Shown here in pieces: positions 34,952 through 44,700 of a DNA stretch of 64,000 nt. The position numbers were made by a program, and so were the translations under genes. The notes beneath the pieces are model-generated. The model had not been told where the DNA came from and did no database searches. It saw only the letters and a list, made by a program, of their open reading frames with translations. Every line of letters begins with the position of its first letter. The stretch's first letter is position 1. Location of the stretch: positions 198,894,565 through 198,958,564 of the forward strand of contig CM060988.1 of the NCBI GenBank assembly GCA_030765065.1. Reading direction: 5' to 3'. This DNA comes from Deroplatys truncata (Eukaryota; Arthropoda; Insecta; Mantodea; Mantidae).

Positions 34952-34992
34952 GTGCATCTGCTCGAAGGATCTTCATGTTTGATCGGAATTAG
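34952..34992 (+). CDS. Candidate terminal coding exon
   Basis: Preceded by a good acceptor (TTGGTTTTTATTTCAG, 34936-34951). Joined in phase 1 to the candidate exon ending at 16433 it reads GASARRIFMFDRN then TAG at 34990-34992. A competing reading in phase 0 (VHLLEGSSCLIGISK...) stays open to a strong donor, GTGGTAAGT at 35019-35027, which would make this an internal 70-bp exon. I cannot decide between them and do not recognise either peptide. Confidence 0.3.
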
Positions 34993-35129
34993 CAAAGCCC
35001 AGGACAGGTTGTTTGCAAGTGGTAAGTATAGTGCACAGTGAGAATCAGTAAGCTCATTCTATTCCAAAAGTTCTCAATATCAACTTGCTTTAGAACATGA
35101 TTACAGTTTGAAATTGTGCCTGGATCAAT

Positions 35130-35274
35130 AACACTTCAGTTTCACTTACTAAGTTTTCATTCAGTACATGTATCGAAGACGTATGCCTCCATCATCAGCT
35201 TTATGTCCACCGATGTCTGGAAAGGGATTGTGTTGTGCTGTCATCCAGCTGTCTAGTGGAGAACTTCACTATAT
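35130..35274 (-). repeat. Repeat R copy A, 3' part (LTR target)
   Basis: Read on the minus strand it matches the plus strand at 37729-37870: ATAGTGAAGTTCTCC, CAGCTGGATGACAG, GTGGACATAAAGCTGATGAT, GTCTTCGATACATGTA. It continues on the other side of the LTR at 35735-35830. It holds a CTGATGATGGAG...TTCGATAC motif similar in style to Penelope-like 3' ends. Confidence 0.6.
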
Positions 35275-35734
35275 TGTGACTTTGTCCAACTGTTACTCTT
35301 TTGTTCTTTTTATGTTCACTTCACTAAGGTTAACTAGTTCAATTCCCCACTTCTTTCTTCGTGATGCAGCCTCTCCACACCTGACGGTTCATTTTACTCT
35401 GGAGTCAAACACAAGACCTCCACAACCGTCGCAATAGCATGCTGCATGTCACAGCAGTCACCAATTTGTTTGGAGAATGACTGACTCACTTCAGCTTCAC
35501 AATGCCACTGACTTCACTCAAGTCGCAACTAACTTGACTGCTCTTCGATTGCCACAAGAACACTCGCTTATATACAGCTGCTAAATGTTCCGGAATAACA
35601 GAAAGATCCAGAATGATCACGTTATGGCTGGAAGGTTTTCCAAGAATTGTTTACATCACCTGGGAACTCTACAGTGCCTCGCTGCCAGCTAGCATTGCAT
35701 AACAGGTCATGGCATCGGCGACTGGCTTTGTCAC
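35275..35734 (-). mobile_element. Solo LTR, 460 bp
   Basis: On the minus strand it begins TGTGAC and ends GTCACA, with TG...CA termini. A TATA box (TATATAAG on the minus strand, 35567-35575) lies about 160 bp from the start, followed by GTCAGT/GAGTCA-rich sequence and a 3' block ending TTGGACAAAGTCACA. The same order occurs at 38538-47633 and 49966-50927. Flanks are ATAT (35271-35274) and GTAT (35735-35738), a decayed 4-bp duplication. A paralogue of the target at 37720-37745 lacks the LTR, confirming an insertion. Gypsy- or BEL-type retrotransposons make duplications of this size; the class is not determined. Confidence 0.8.
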
Positions 35735-35830
35735 AGTATCATCTACAAGCAGAATTTCCAAATCAATAGCTATGTATGCATTTTGTGGATTGTTTTCCCA
35801 TACTGTGAGTTCTGCTGGTGTTTTAGCAGG
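35735..35830 (-). repeat. Repeat R copy A, 5' part
   Basis: Minus strand AAAATGCATACATAGC...GGAAATTCTGCTTGTAGATG aligns with AAAATGCACACAGAG...AAATTCTGCCAGTAGGTG at 37680-37730, the uninterrupted paralogue. Confidence 0.6.
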
Positions 35831-35837
35831 TTTTAAA

Positions 35838-36570
35838 AGTTTATTTTCTCTACCATGTACCTAGTAGATATAGAAAGTATTGTATTCCACCCAAAAATTT
35901 GATACTAAGATTTCACAGAAATATATGTTTTGAGGCCCCCTGAATCCAAAAAAAAAGCATTTTTAAGAAAATCCCCCCACCCCAAACTACCGTTTTCATG
36001 AAACATTTTTTTAAATTTTTTATTTTCTAAAAAATAGCTTCAACGATTTTGATTAAAATCCAATATATTAATGATATTTATATGACAAACAAACTGTATA
36101 TGTTGAATTTTCTGGGAATAGCCTGTGGAGTCCTCTTCATTCGAAAGGGATTTTGTATGATCTTGTATAACCAGTAAATGTTAAGCAAAAAGGAAAACAT
36201 ACTCTTTAAAACACACAATTTATTTCAAATAACTTTTTTGTGACATAAGCCATTTCCAAGATATCCATTATTAATGGTTTGAATTGTAAATTACTTGATC
36301 TTTCTTTAAAGTGCTTTCAACATTCAGTTGTTTCCTCAATTGCATGGAAACATCATAGAATTTTAAGGCCAGTGTTTTTAAACATTTAACTATTACTGTT
36401 CTCTTTGCAACTTTAACAAAATGTGTAATGTAACTATTCCTGTGAAGGTTTATTTGCATTAAAATAAAGTAGATACAAAAATAAGCTGTAATAAGAATAT
36501 TTTGTATACCCACTAACAAGCGATAAAGAATACAGAAAGTCATGTAAATCTATCAGATCAGATTTTTTTT
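35838..36570 (-). mobile_element. HC repeat copy
   Basis: Starts with the hairpin half TTTTCTCTACCATGTACC...AGAAAGTATTG and ends ATCAGATCAGATTTTTTT. A ~120-bp deletion removes the CTCAAAAACGAAAAG block: GCATTTTTA runs straight into AGAAAATCCCCCCACC. Confidence 0.87.
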
Positions 36571-36724
36571 TTTCCATTGCATTTACAGTAGAACTGCATG
36601 TACAATAAATAATTGTATATCATTCTGGCAATAATAATTGTGCATAAGTTGTAGAATATGAACTATACTAACATACTTTTTTATGCTTTCTATGTTTTTT
36701 CTTAATATGTTTGTTATTATTTTT

Positions 36725-37330
36725 ATTACCTATACTACTTGTGTTATTAATTCTTCAAAGTCTATGGTTTTTATAAATTTTGTGAAGAATTTTAAATATT
36801 TATTTGCTAAATCAGTTGTAGTTGGAGACTAGGTTCCTGCTCTGTTATTTATTTGTTTATGCATAATATCCCTTTCTTTTCACAGTGTTTTACATTCATA
36901 AATTAAGTGCTGCACAGTTTGACTGCCCATGTTGCAAGAAGAATGTGGGTTATCAATTATCTTGAAATATTGGAGATACAATTTTAAAATCGCATATCCT
37001 CATATCATTGGCGTTACTTCTGCTGTTATTGGAATTTTCTGGTTTGAGTCACTGTTTTACAAATGGGAAGAATGATTTATGTATAGTTCCTTTTATAGTA
37101 TTGCACCATTTTGTCTGCCATTTATCCATAACTTTTTTCTTTAGATCTATGATTGTCTCGCTTCTTGGTACTTTATCATAAACAATTATCATGCTTCTGT
37201 CCTTAGCTGCTGATTTTGCAAGGTTGTCCATGAGCTCATTTCCTGTAATTCCAATATGAGCTTTTACCCATCCAAAATTTATTTTCCAGTTCTCACTTCC
37301 TTGGACTCTTATTTGTTCATGTTGTCATGA
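36725..37330 (-). pseudogene. Non-LTR retrotransposon RNase H / C-terminal relic
   Basis: Minus strand. WVKAHIGITGNELMDNLAKS (about 37205-37275) is the C-terminal RNase H signature of Jockey/I-type non-LTR retrotransposons, normally W-K-H-GI-GNE-AD-LAK. It continues open through KKKVMDKWQTKWCNT. After stops, FKIIDNPHSSC and GSQTVQHLIYEC preserve the small cysteine-rich motif (C-G-QTV-HLI-EC) found just downstream. Then KYLKFFTKFIKTIDFEE marks the end of the ORF near 36731. At least three stops or shifts. The reverse transcriptase proper is not seen upstream, where only decayed sequence remains. Confidence 0.8.
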
Positions 37331-37679
37331 CATCTCATGTTGTGTTCTGTTAATCATAAATGGTGAATTACTGCAAATTTATCTATTTGTTTAAGTTTTA
37401 AATTTCTTGGATGTTCCTTTAGTCAGCTTGTAGGTTCCTCTTGGATTTTGTACATATATATTTTCATGGTAAATCTTCACAATAAATCTGGTAAATGCCT
37501 GAGTTCTTAGTATTTTGTATAGTGTCCTTTAGTGGATGATAAAGTAACTTTCTGATGTTATGTTTATTATAGGGGCCAATTTAATGCTGTATTCTACAAA
37601 GTTTATTGAATTTCTTATGAATTGTTGGGTGGTGGATAAATCTACTATGCTTTCAGTGAGGTATCTCTGCTGTTGAGAG

Positions 37680-37870
37680 CGGTGAAAAATGCACACAGAG
37701 TAATGAATTTTAAATTCTGCCAGTAGGTGACATAGTGAAGTTCTACATTATGCAGCTAGATGGCAGTACAACCAACACTGAATTAGGGCATCCCCTTCGA
37801 GATGCCAGTGGACATACACCTGACAATGGAGATGAATGTCTTCAAAACATGTTCTAAGTGAAAACCTAGT
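37680..37870 (+). repeat. Repeat R copy B (empty site)
   Basis: Matches copy A on the minus strand at 35130-35274 plus 35735-35830 without the LTR: GTAGGTGACATAGTGAAG spans the point where copy A is split. The 3' part has CTGACAATGGAG...GTCTTCAAAACATGTT. Unknown family, perhaps Penelope-like from its CTGA-stem-GAAA style end. Confidence 0.6.
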
Positions 37871-38329
37871 AAGTGGAACTAAAGTACCATCAATTCACTG
37901 AGAATTCAATTAGTTAAAAGGTTTTACTGTTTATAATCACTTCCAATATCTTGGCATATGATTACAGCTTCATTGTTTACACTGGGTTTCTCGAGTAATA
38001 TGACTGGCAGCCTGATTGCTACACCAGCCTGCCATTTCTCCACTAGGTAACAACAGTGATGTGAAACAATATAACTAAGGTTTTCTTCCAAGTGTGTTGG
38101 AGTTTCCTTGTCCAAACATCTCTTTCATCCAACACTGCATTAGACAATTGCAGCGGCAATTACGAAATCTTGTTGGTGAAGGTCCACGCACACTTGACTC
38201 GTTAGCTGGAAATGCTGCTCACATGGGATTGGTCCAGCTGGAACTTGTGGAAGGGGCTTAGCCCCAGTGTCGTTACAAGTTGGTAATTGGATTTTTCTGT
38301 GTTTGTGCTCATTTAATATGATGCTTGTT
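37871..38329. other. Unassigned DNA with a short GC-richer open stretch
   Basis: 38137-38240 (+) is richer in G+C than its surroundings and open in one frame (QLQRQLRNLVGEG...HMGLVQLELVEG), preceded by a pyrimidine tract and TTAG. It could be an old gag-like or exon fragment; no family identified. Confidence 0.35.
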
Positions 38330-38427
38330 TACTCCAATGGTGGAGAAATTGCAATACAATGGTAATTCCAATGAATAGAAATTACACCCTACATCAATTA
38401 CTTTTTGCAGACGACCAAATAATAATA

Positions 38428-38501
<74 letters not shown>

Positions 38502-38537
38502 AACAACAACAACAACACCACCACCCCCACAAGATAT
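38330..38537 (+). pseudogene. Non-LTR reverse transcriptase, part 1 (with in-frame microsatellite)
   Basis: WRNCNTMVIPMNRNYTLHQ then LLFADDQIII: the catalytic FADD box of RTE-like insect retrotransposons, which commonly reads ...MGIPI...TL-FADDQ. After FADDQ a trinucleotide run (ATG, then ACG, then ACA; 38429-38517) is inserted without breaking the frame, giving Met and Thr runs, then PPPPQD. A solo LTR follows. The frame resumes at 47634 as IEDASYMIRKLIEEY. Both aspartates are present, but the element is clearly dead. Confidence 0.82.
38429..38517 (+). repeat. (ATG)n(ACG)n(ACA)n microsatellite
   Basis: About 12 ATG, 13 ACG and 5 ACA units in series, all in the reverse-transcriptase frame. 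The poly-Met/Thr and poly-Ser translations are artefacts of this run. Confidence 0.93.
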
Positions 38538-38742
38538 TGTGATGCAGTGGCTATGGCCCAAGGTTAACAGGAGGTCGGCACCATGTGGTCATAGTAAATA
38601 AGATAACAGCCGCTTGCCAGGGTAAAAAACACTTCTGCTGACAGCAGATAACTAGAACCTTCTAGAAGCTTCTTCCTCCCCTCCCCTCTTCTAGGAAGTG
38701 TGTCAAAATAGTTTGAAAAATTGTGGAAAGATTCCATTGACT

Positions 38743-38750
38743 ATATAAGT
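38743..38750 (+). promoter_or_regulatory. TATA box of the LTR
   Basis: TATATAAG about 205 bp into the LTR, with counterparts at 35567-35575 and 50735-50742 on the minus strand. Position and conservation suggest the LTR's RNA polymerase II promoter, with transcription heading into the minisatellite. Confidence 0.6.
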
Positions 38751-38796
38751 GAGTGCTTCACGTAAGTCAGCAGTCAAATTGAGTTGCAAGCTGAGG

Positions 38797-41700
38797 AGCA
38801 GAGTAGAGTTGTTGAGTCAGTGGCGACAGTAGAGTTAGACATAACAGTCAGTCAGTGCGGGATCAGAGAGAGTTGCTGGGTCACTGGAGACAATAGAGCT
38901 AGTAATGTAAGTCAGTCTGTGCAGGTTGGGAGAGAAATGTTGAGTCAGTGGAGTTACTCATATCAGTCAATCAGTGTAGGTTGAGAGAGAGTTGTTGAGT
39001 CAGTGGTAACAGTAGAGCTAGTCATGTCAGTCAGTCAGTGCAGGTTAGAGAGAGTTGTTGAGTCAGTGGTCACAGTAGAGTTAGTCATGTCAGTCAGTCA
39101 GTTTGGGTTGAGAGAGCGTCATTTAGTCACATGGTGGCAGTAACATTAGCCATGTCAGTCAGTGTGGGTTGAGAGAGAGTTGTTGAGTCAGTGGTGACAG
39201 TAGAGTGAGCCATGTCAGTCAGTCAGTGTAGATTGAGAGAGAGTTGTTGAGTCAATGGCAAAAGTAGAGTTAGTCATATCAGTCAGTCAGTCAGTGTGGT
39301 TTTAGAGAGAGTTGTTGTGTCAGTGGCAACAGTAGAGCTAGTCATGTCAGTCAGTCAGTATCGGTTGAGAGAGTGTTGTTGTCAGTGGAGACAGTAGAGT
39401 TACTCATGTCAGTCAGTCAGTGAGGGTTGAGAGAGAGTTGTTGAGTCAGTGGCAAAAGTAGAGTTAGTCCAGTCACTCAGTGCAGGTTAAGGAGAGTTGT
39501 TGAGTCAATGGCAACAGCAGAGTTAGTCATATCAGTCAGTCAGTGCACGTTGAGAGAGAGTAGTTGAGTCAGTGGCAACAGTAGAGTTGGTCATATCAGT
39601 CAGTCAGTGCAGGTTAGAGTTAGTTATTGAGTCAGTGGCGACAGTAGAGGTAGTCCAGTCACTCAGTGCAGGTTAGAGTGAGTTGTTGGGTAAGTGTCAA
39701 CAGTAGAGTTAGTCATGTCATTCTGACAGTCAGTGCAGATTTAGAGAGAGTTGATGCGTCAGTGACAACAGTAGAGTTAGGCATGTCATTTCACAGCTGT
39801 TTGAGACAAAGTTGTTGAGTCAGTGGCGACAGTAGAACTGCTCATGTCAGTCAGTCAGTGCAGGTTAGAGAGAGTTGTTGAGTCAGTAGACAGTTGAGTT
39901 ATTCATGTCAGTCCCACAGTCAGTGCAGATTTAGAAAGAGTTGATGAGTTAGTGGCAACAGTAGATTAGGTCATATAAGTCAGTCAGTGTGGGTTAGAGA
40001 GAGTTGTTGATTCAGTGGCGTCAGTAGAGTTAGTCATGCCATTCAGTCAGTGTGGGTTAGAGAGGGATGTTGAGTCAGTGGCAACAGTAGATTTAATCAT
40101 GTCAGTCACTCAGTGTGGGTTAGAGATAGTTGTTGAGTCAGTGGCGACAGTAGAGTTATTCATGCCAGTCAGTGTGGCCTAGAGAGAGTTTTTGATTCAG
40201 TGGCATCAGTAGAGATAGTCATGTCAGGCAGTCAGTGTGGGTTAGAGAGAGTTGTTGATTCAACGGCCACAGTAGAGTTATTTATGTCAGTCAGTCAGTG
40301 TGGGTTAGAGGGAGTTGTTGAGTCAGTGGCGACAGTAGACTTATTCATGTCAGTCATTGTGGTTTAGAAGGAGTTGTTGAGTCAGTAGCGACAGTAGATT
40401 TAATCATGTCAGTCACTCAGTGTGGGTTAGAGATAGTTATTGAGTCAGTGGCGACAGTAGAGTTATTCATGCCAGTCAGTGTGGGCTAGAGAGAGTTTTT
40501 GATTCAGTGGCATCAGTAGAGATAGTCATGTCAGGCAGTCAGTGTGGGTTAGAGAGAGTTGTTGATTCAACGGCCACGGTAGAGTTATTTATGTCAGTCA
40601 GTCAGTGTGGGTTAGAGGGAGTTGTTGAGTCAGTGGCGACAGTAGACTTATTCAAGTCAGTCATTGTGGTTTAGAAGGAGTTGTTGAGTCAGTAGCGACA
40701 GTAGATTTAATCATGTCAGTCACTCAGTGTGGGTTAGAGATAGTTGTTGAGTCAGTGGCGACAGTAGAGTTATTCATGCCAGTCAGTGTGGGCTAGAGAG
40801 AGTTTTTGATTCAGTGGCATCAGTAGAGATAGTCATGTCAGGCAGTCAGTGTGGGTTAGAGAGAGTTATTGATTCAACGGCCACAGTAGAGTTATTTATG
40901 TCAGTCAGTCAGTGTGGGTTAGAGGGAGTTGTTGAGTCAGTGACGACAGTAGACTTATTCATGTCAGTCATTGTGGTTTAGAGGGAGTTGTTGAGTCAGT
41001 GGCGACAGTAGACTTATTCATGTCAGTCATTGTGGGTTAGAGGGAGTTGTTGAGTCAGTGGCAACAGTAGATTTAATCATGTCAGTTAGTCAGTGTGGGT
41101 TAGAGATAGTTGTTGAGTCTGTGGCGACAGTAGAGTTATTTATGTCAGTCAGTCAGTGTGGGCTAGAGAGAGTTTTTGATTCAGTGGCATCAGTAGAGAT
41201 AGTCATGTCAGGCAGTCAGTGTGGGTTAGAGAGAGTTGTTGATTCAGCAGCCACAGTAGAGTTATTTATGTCAGTCAGTCAGTGTGGGTTAGAGGGAGTT
41301 GTTGAGTCAGTGGCGACAGTAGACTTATTCATGTCAGTCAGTCAGTGTGGTTTAGAGAGAGTTGTTGAGTCAGTGGCAATAGTAGAGTTAGTCATGTCAG
41401 TCAATCAGTGTGGGTTAGAGAGACTTGTTGATTCAGTGGCGTCAGTAAGGTAGTCATGTCAGTCAGCCAGTCAGTCAGTGCGAGTTGAGAGAGAGTTGTT
41501 GAGTCAGTGGCGTCAGTAGAGTTGGTCATGTCTGTCTGTCTGTCAGTGGGGGTTAGAGTTGGTGAGCCATTAGAAAGAGAAGAATTAGTCATATCAGTCA
41601 GTCAGTACAGGTTGAGAGAGAGTTGTTGAGTCAGTGGCAACATTAGAATTGGTCATATCAGTCAGTATGTGCAGGTTAAGAGAGAGTTGTCGTGTCACTG

Positions 41701-44700
41701 GTATCAGTAAAGTTAGTCCAGTCAGTCAGTACAGGTTCAGAGAGAGTTGTTGAGTCAGTGGCAACATTAGAGTTAGCCATGTCAGTCAGTCAGTGTGGGT
41801 TGAGAGACAGGTGTTGAATAAGTGGTGACAGTAGAGTTAGTCATGTCAGTCAGTCAGTACAGTGTGGGAGAGAGTTATTGAGTGAGTGGTGACAGTAGAG
41901 TTAGTCATGTCAGTCGGTCAGTACAGGTTGGGAGAGAGTTATTGTGTGAGTGGTGACAGTAGAGTTACTCATGTCAGTCGGTCAATGTATGTTGAGAGAG
42001 AGGTGTTGAATAAGTGGTGACAGTAGAGTTAGTCATGTCAGTCAGTCAGTACAAGTTGAGAGAGAGTTGTTGCATCAGTGGCAACAGTAGAGTTAGCCAT
42101 GTCAGTCAGTCAGTGTGGGTTGAGAGAGAGGTGTTGAATAAGTGGTGACAGTAGAGTTAGTCAAGTCAGTTGGTCAGTACAAGTTGGGAGAGAGTTATTG
42201 AGTGAGTGCTGACAGTAGAGTTAGTCATGTCAGTCAGTCAGTACAGGTTGGGAGAGAGTTATTGAGTGAGTGGTGACAGTAGAGTTAGTCATGTCAGTCA
42301 GTCAGTCAGTACAGGTTGGGAGAGAGTTATTGAGTGAGTGGTGACAGTAGAGTTAGTCATGTCAGTTGGTCAGTACAGGTTGGGAGAGAGTTATTGAGTG
42401 AGTGGTGACAGTAGAGTTAGTCATGTCAGTCAGTCAGTCAGTCAGTACAGGTTGGGAGAGAGTTATTGAGTGAGTGGTGACAGTAGAGTTAGTCATGTCA
42501 GTCGGTCAGTGTATTTTCAGAGAGAGAGGTGTACTGTCAGTGGTGACAATAGATTAGTAATGTCAATCCGTCAGTGCCGGATGAGAGAGTTGTTGACTGA
42601 ATGGCGACAACAGAATTACTCATTTCACTCAGTCAGTACAGGTTGAGAGAGAGTTATTGAGTCAGTGGCAACAGTAGAGTTAGTCATGTCCATCAGTCAG
42701 TGTGGGTTGAGAGTGAGATGTTGAGTCAGTGATGACAGTAGAGTCAGACATGTCAGTCAGTCTGGGTTGAGAAGGACTTTATGAGTCAGTCGGGACAGTA
42801 GAGTCAGTCATTTCAGTCAGTCATCGTGATTTGAGAGAGAGTTGTTGTCAATGGCGACAGTAGGGTTAGTCATGTCAGTCAGTGTGGGTTGAGAGAGATT
42901 TGTTGAGTAAGTGGAACAGTAGAGTTGGTCATGACTGTCAGTCAGCGTGATTCAAGAGAGAGTCCTTGAGTCAGCAGCAACAGTAGAGTTAGTCATGTCA
43001 GTCAGTGTGGGTTAGGAGAGAATTGTTGAGTCAGTGGAGCAGTAGAGTTAGTCATGTCAGTCACTCAGTGTGGGTTGAGAGAGATTTGTTGAGTCAGTGG
43101 AACAGTAGAGTTAGTCATGTCTGTCAGTCAGCGTGATTCAAGAGAGAGTCCTTGAGTCAGCAGCAACAGTAGAGTTAGTCATGTCAGTCAGTGTGGGTTA
43201 GGAGAGATTTGTTGAGTCAGTGGAGCAGTAGAGTTAGTCATGTCCGTCAGTCAGCGTGATTCAAGAGAGAGTCCTTGAATCAGCAGCAACAGTAGAGTTA
43301 GTCATGTCAGTCAGTGTGGGTTAGGAGAGATTTGTTGAGTCAGTGGAGCAGTAGAGTTAGTCATGTCAGTCAGTCAGTGTGGGTTGAGAGAGAGTTGTTA
43401 AGTCAGTGGTGACAGTAGGGTTAGCAATGTCAGTCAGTCTTTGTGGGTTGAGAGAGATGTTTTTCAGTGGCGACAGTATAGTTAGTCATGTTAGTCAGTC
43501 ATTGTCACTTTAGGGAGAGTTGTTGAGTAAGTGCACACAGTAACGTCAGTCATCTCAGTCAGTCAGTCAGTCAGCGTGGGTTGAGAGAGTTTTTGAGTCA
43601 GTGGTGACTGTACAGTCATTTATGTCAGTCAGTCAGTCTAGGATGAGAAAGATCTGTTGTGTCAGTAGCGACAGTAGGGTTAGTCATGTCAGTGCAGGTT
43701 AGAGAGAGTTTTTGCTCAGTAGAGACAGTAGAGTTAGTCATGTCAGTCTGACAGTCAGTGTGGATTGAGAAAGAGTTGATGAGTCAGTGGGAACCGTAGG
43801 GTTAGTCATGTCAGTCAAGTAGTGCGAGAGAATGTTGTTGAGTCAGTGGTGACAGTAGAGTTAGTCATATCAGTGAGTCAGTCAGCGTGGGTTAGAGAGA
43901 GTTGTTGATTCAGTGGAGTTAGTCATGTCGGTCAGTCAGTTTGGGTTAGGGAGAGGTTTGAGTCAGTGGCAACAGTAGAGTTAGTCATATCAGTCTGTAA
44001 GTGTGGGTAAAAGAGGGTTGTTGAGTCAGTAGTGTCAGTGGAGTAAGTCATGTCAGTCAGTCAGTGTGGGTTAGAGAGAGTTGTTAAGTCAGTGGCGACG
44101 CTAGAGTTAGTCATATTAGTCTGTCAGTGTGGCTAAAAGAGGGTTGTTGAATCAGTAGTGTCAGTGGAGTAAGTCATGTCAGTCAGTCAGTGTGGGTTAT
44201 AGAGAATTGTTGAGTCAATGGTAACACTAGAGTTAGTCATATTAGTCTGTCAGTGTGGGTTAGAGTGAGTTGCTTAGTCAGTGACAACAGTAGAGTTGGT
44301 CAGGTCAGTCAGTCAGTGTCGGTTAGAGAGAATTGTTGATTCAGTGGTGTCAGTAAGGTAGTCATGTCATTCAGTCAGGCGGTGCGAGTTGAGAGAGAGT
44401 TGTTGAGTTAGTGGCGACAGTAGAATTGGTCATGTCAGTCAGTCATTGTGGGTTAGAGAGAGTTGTTGATTCAGTGGCATCAGTAAGATAGTCATCTCAG
44501 TCAGTCAGTCAGGCAGTATGAGTTGAGAGAGAGATTTTGAGTCAGTGGCGACAGTAGAGTTGGTCATGTCAGTAAGTCAGTGTGGTTTAGAGAGAGTTGT
44601 TGATTCAGGTGTGTCATTAAGGTAGTCATGTTAGTCAGTCAGTAAGTGCGAGTGGTGAGAGTGTTGTTGAGTCAGTGGCGACAGTAGAGTTGGTCATGTC

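Noticed and set aside
38309-38601. Poly-serine or poly-methionine/threonine proteins
   Set aside because: Artefacts of the trinucleotide microsatellite; only the LLFADDQ part of the plus frame has meaning, as a reverse-transcriptase relic.
41058-41453. 131-codon frame with a 21-residue repeat as a gene
   Set aside because: It is translation of the 63-bp minisatellite units; neighbouring units of 60-62 bp break the frame.
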